From Collinsella sp. (GTDB lineage: Bacteria; Actinomycetota; Coriobacteriia; Coriobacteriales; Coriobacteriaceae): a stretch of 34,040 nt of DNA. The notes beneath the pieces were generated by a model, which saw only the letters and a list, made by a program, of their open reading frames with translations, was not told the DNA's origin and ran no database searches. Shown here one piece after another: positions 32,886-34,040 of the stretch (position 1 is the stretch's first letter; each line of letters begins with the position of its first letter). Position numbers and translations under genes: made by a program. The stretch lies in contig JAHAAK010000027.1 of the NCBI GenBank assembly GCA_018376905.1, positions 1 through 34,040 on the forward strand. Reading direction: 5' to 3'.

Positions 32886-33797
32886 ATGTCTGAGAACGAA
32901 GAGATCATGAACGAGACCGAGAACGAGACCATGGCTGCCGAGGTCGAGGCAGTCGAGACCGTGGAGACCGAAGCTGCCGAGGTTGAGGCTGCTGACGAGG
33001 TTTCCGCCGAGGAGGAGGCCGAGGTTGTCAAGGCCGCCGTTGATTACGATGACGAAGAGCTGATGGACAAGATGCAGAAGGCCGCCCGCCTGCTGCGTAG
33101 CCGTCGCTTTGCTATTTCCAAGGAGGAGGAGGCCAAGGCCGAGCGCATGGCGAACATCGAGCGCGCCATCAAGCTTCTTGACCTCAAGCCCAAGATGGAG
33201 CAGAAGGAAATGTCCGACCTGCTGGGCATGCGCCTCCGTGAGCTCGATGGCCTGATGGCCGAGGCCGAGGCCGCCGATCTGGTCGGCCGTATCGACGACG
33301 CCGAGGGCGATATGCGCAAGATCGTCGTCTTCGCTGCCGAGGATGCCGCTGAGGGCCTGGTCGAGCTTGCCAACAAGAAGGAGAAGCTCCTGCCCGAGCT
33401 TTCTTACGAGGAGGCCACCGAGCTGATGGCCGCTCTCGATAAGGTTATCGCTCCGCTTGTCGCCATGGGCCTGGACGAGGACCGCGGTCCTCGCGGCGGC
33501 CGTGACGACCGTGGCGGTCGCGGTGGCGATCGAGGCGGCCGTGGCGGCTTTGGTGACCGCGGTGGCCGTGGCGGCGACCGTGGCGGTCGCGGTGGCGATC
33601 GCGGCGGCCGTGGCGGTTTTGGTGACCGTGGCGGCGACCGTGGCGGTCGCGGCGGCTTTGGCGGCAACCGTGGTGGCTATGGCGATCGCGGTGGCAACCG
33701 TGGCGGCTTCGGCGGTAACCGTGGTAACGACCGCGGCGGTCGCGGTGGCGATCGTGGCGGCCGCAACGGCGGCGGCTTCCGCGGCAACCGCTTCTAG
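32886..33797 (+). CDS. MarR-like winged-helix protein with RGG-rich tail
   Basis: A 303-residue protein of three parts. Residues 1-50 are very acidic (Glu-rich). Residues about 55-195 hold a region resembling a MarR winged helix: IERAIKLLDLKPKMEQKEMSDLLGMRLRELDGLMAEAEAADLVGRIDDAEGDMRKIVVFAAEDAAEG. Residues 200-303 are a low-complexity tail with 20 RGG triplets, spaced by Asp, Asn, Phe-Gly and Tyr-Gly. RGG tails bind RNA and drive condensation in many eukaryotic proteins and in some bacterial RNA helicases and cold-shock-related proteins. ATG 32886 follows AAGGAG with five bases between. The function is unknown; DNA binding, RNA binding, or both are plausible. It stands alone, followed by a hairpin. 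Confidence 0.8.
   Translation: MSENEEIMNETENETMAAEVEAVETVETEAAEVEAADEVSAEEEAEVVKAAVDYDDEELMDKMQKAARLLRSRRFAISKEEEAKAERMANIERAIKLLDLKPKMEQKEMSDLLGMRLRELDGLMAEAEAADLVGRIDDAEGDMRKIVVFAAEDAAEGLVELANKKEKLLPELSYEEATELMAALDKVIAPLVAMGLDEDRGPRGGRDDRGGRGGDRGGRGGFGDRGGRGGDRGGRGGDRGGRGGFGDRGGDRGGRGGFGGNRGGYGDRGGNRGGFGGNRGNDRGGRGGDRGGRNGGGFRGNRF
33483..33794 (+). repeat. In-gene repeat coding for the RGG tail
   Basis: A degenerate tandem array of short units of the form CGTGGCGGT/CGCGGTGGC/GATCGCGGC encodes the 104-residue tail. Codon use varies between units (CGT, CGC and CGA for Arg), so the amino acid pattern is kept more strictly than the DNA, which suggests selection on the protein. Confidence 0.8.
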
Positions 33798-33801
33798 TTG
33801 G

Positions 33802-33829
33802 GTTACGCGGTTTTACCAAACCGCGTAAC
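33802..33829 (+). terminator. Hairpin after the RGG-protein gene
   Basis: A perfect 12-bp stem (33802-33813 with 33818-33829) and four-base loop, four bases after the stop codon. No strong T-run follows, but T's sit in the stem. It probably ends the transcript. Confidence 0.65.
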
Positions 33830-33842
33830 TAGTTGACGCTGC

Positions 33843-33942
33843 GCGCCCACCAGAGCGACAACTTGTCATTCAAAGAGGACGGCATGACCAGAAGGTCTAT
33901 GCCGTCCTCTTTTCATGCCAATTTGTTCGCTCTGGTGGGCGC
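33843..33942. repeat. Nested inverted repeat with bidirectional terminator inside
   Basis: Outer arms 33843-33861 and 33923-33942 pair over 16 continuous bases, then three more after a one-base bulge. Inside, 33872-33885 pairs with 33899-33912 (14 bp, AAAGAGG outside, CTCTTT on the other side), a bidirectional terminator. No gene lies within. Confidence 0.7.
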
Positions 33943-33980
33943 TCGCTCATATGACCCAATCCGCTGTCAAGAGCCACAAT

Positions 33981-34016
33981 GGCCCCGCCGACCGCTTGCA
34001 ATCGGTCGGCGGGGCC
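33981..34016. terminator. 14-bp GC-rich hairpin at the right edge
   Basis: Perfect arms 33981-33994 and 34003-34016 with an eight-base loop. On the minus strand it is followed by ATTGTGG, so there is no strong T-run. It probably ends a minus-strand gene that lies beyond the window, or is another intergenic palindrome. The rest of 33943-34040 shows no gene. Confidence 0.6.
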
Positions 34017-34040
34017 TGCCGTTAACCCGTCCCGGTCCGC

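Noticed and set aside
33483..33794. Repeat array considered as a CRISPR or VNTR
   Set aside because: Units are short, uneven, without unique spacers, and stay in frame with the RGG protein.
33445..33819. Arg/His-rich frame opposite the RGG tail
   Set aside because: A by-product of the repetitive glycine and arginine codons; no ribosome binding site.

Overview
The window is a GC-rich bacterial chromosome segment. A bile salt hydrolase, many LysR-type regulators, two NCS2 nucleobase permeases and multi-domain c-di-GMP proteins suggest a gut-dwelling Coriobacteriia, most like Collinsella. That assignment is inference from gene content and base composition; no rRNA or other phylogenetic marker is present. 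No tRNA, rRNA, CRISPR array or intact insertion sequence was seen.

Layout. (1) 1-1909: an AT-rich island with an ABC exporter lacking its first transmembrane helices, lying between two diverged 97-bp direct repeats. (2) 1910-6284: two minus-strand c-di-GMP proteins with the same GGDEF-PAS-GGDEF-like plan; the larger one also carries a third degenerate GGDEF and an intact EAL domain. (3) 6609-9711: a patatin-like lipase converging on a thiamin salvage operon (thiM, thiamin-binding protein, thiE) under a TPP riboswitch with its own terminator. (4) 9712-12816: a HAD phosphatase and a LysR regulator, then a MetE-like methyltransferase with palindromes in its leader. (5) 12940-16448: a uracil permease, an esterase and a guanine/hypoxanthine-type permease. 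(6) 16642-18270: a peptide-deformylase-like protein with a broken HExxH motif, a roughly 100-bp palindromic element, and a bile salt hydrolase. (7) 18350-24309: a Kup potassium transporter, a divergent EamA/LysR pair, and an AlaA-type aminotransferase translated in frame with an N-terminal XRE domain and preceded by repeated operator-like sites. (8) 24537-29618: a catabolic-looking run of an amidohydrolase-like protein with lost metal ligands, two neutral-ceramidase-like hydrolases and a PTS EIIBC permease. (9) 29742-33797: a LysR regulator behind a second deformylase-like gene, a divergent 14-helix MFS exporter, and a MarR-like protein ending in an RGG-rich tail. (10) 33798-34040: stacked inverted repeats and no gene.

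How the parts may work together. The clearest candidate for an uncharacterised system is 24439-29618: a palindromic site, then hydrolases whose family relatives cut amide bonds, then a sugar permease, with a LysR gene converging on the end. The most unusual single proteins are the XRE-AlaA fusion with an internal start, the MarR-RGG protein, and the two deformylase-like proteins that have each lost a different active-site residue. Gene boundaries are often marked by strong hairpins, several serving convergent genes from both sides.
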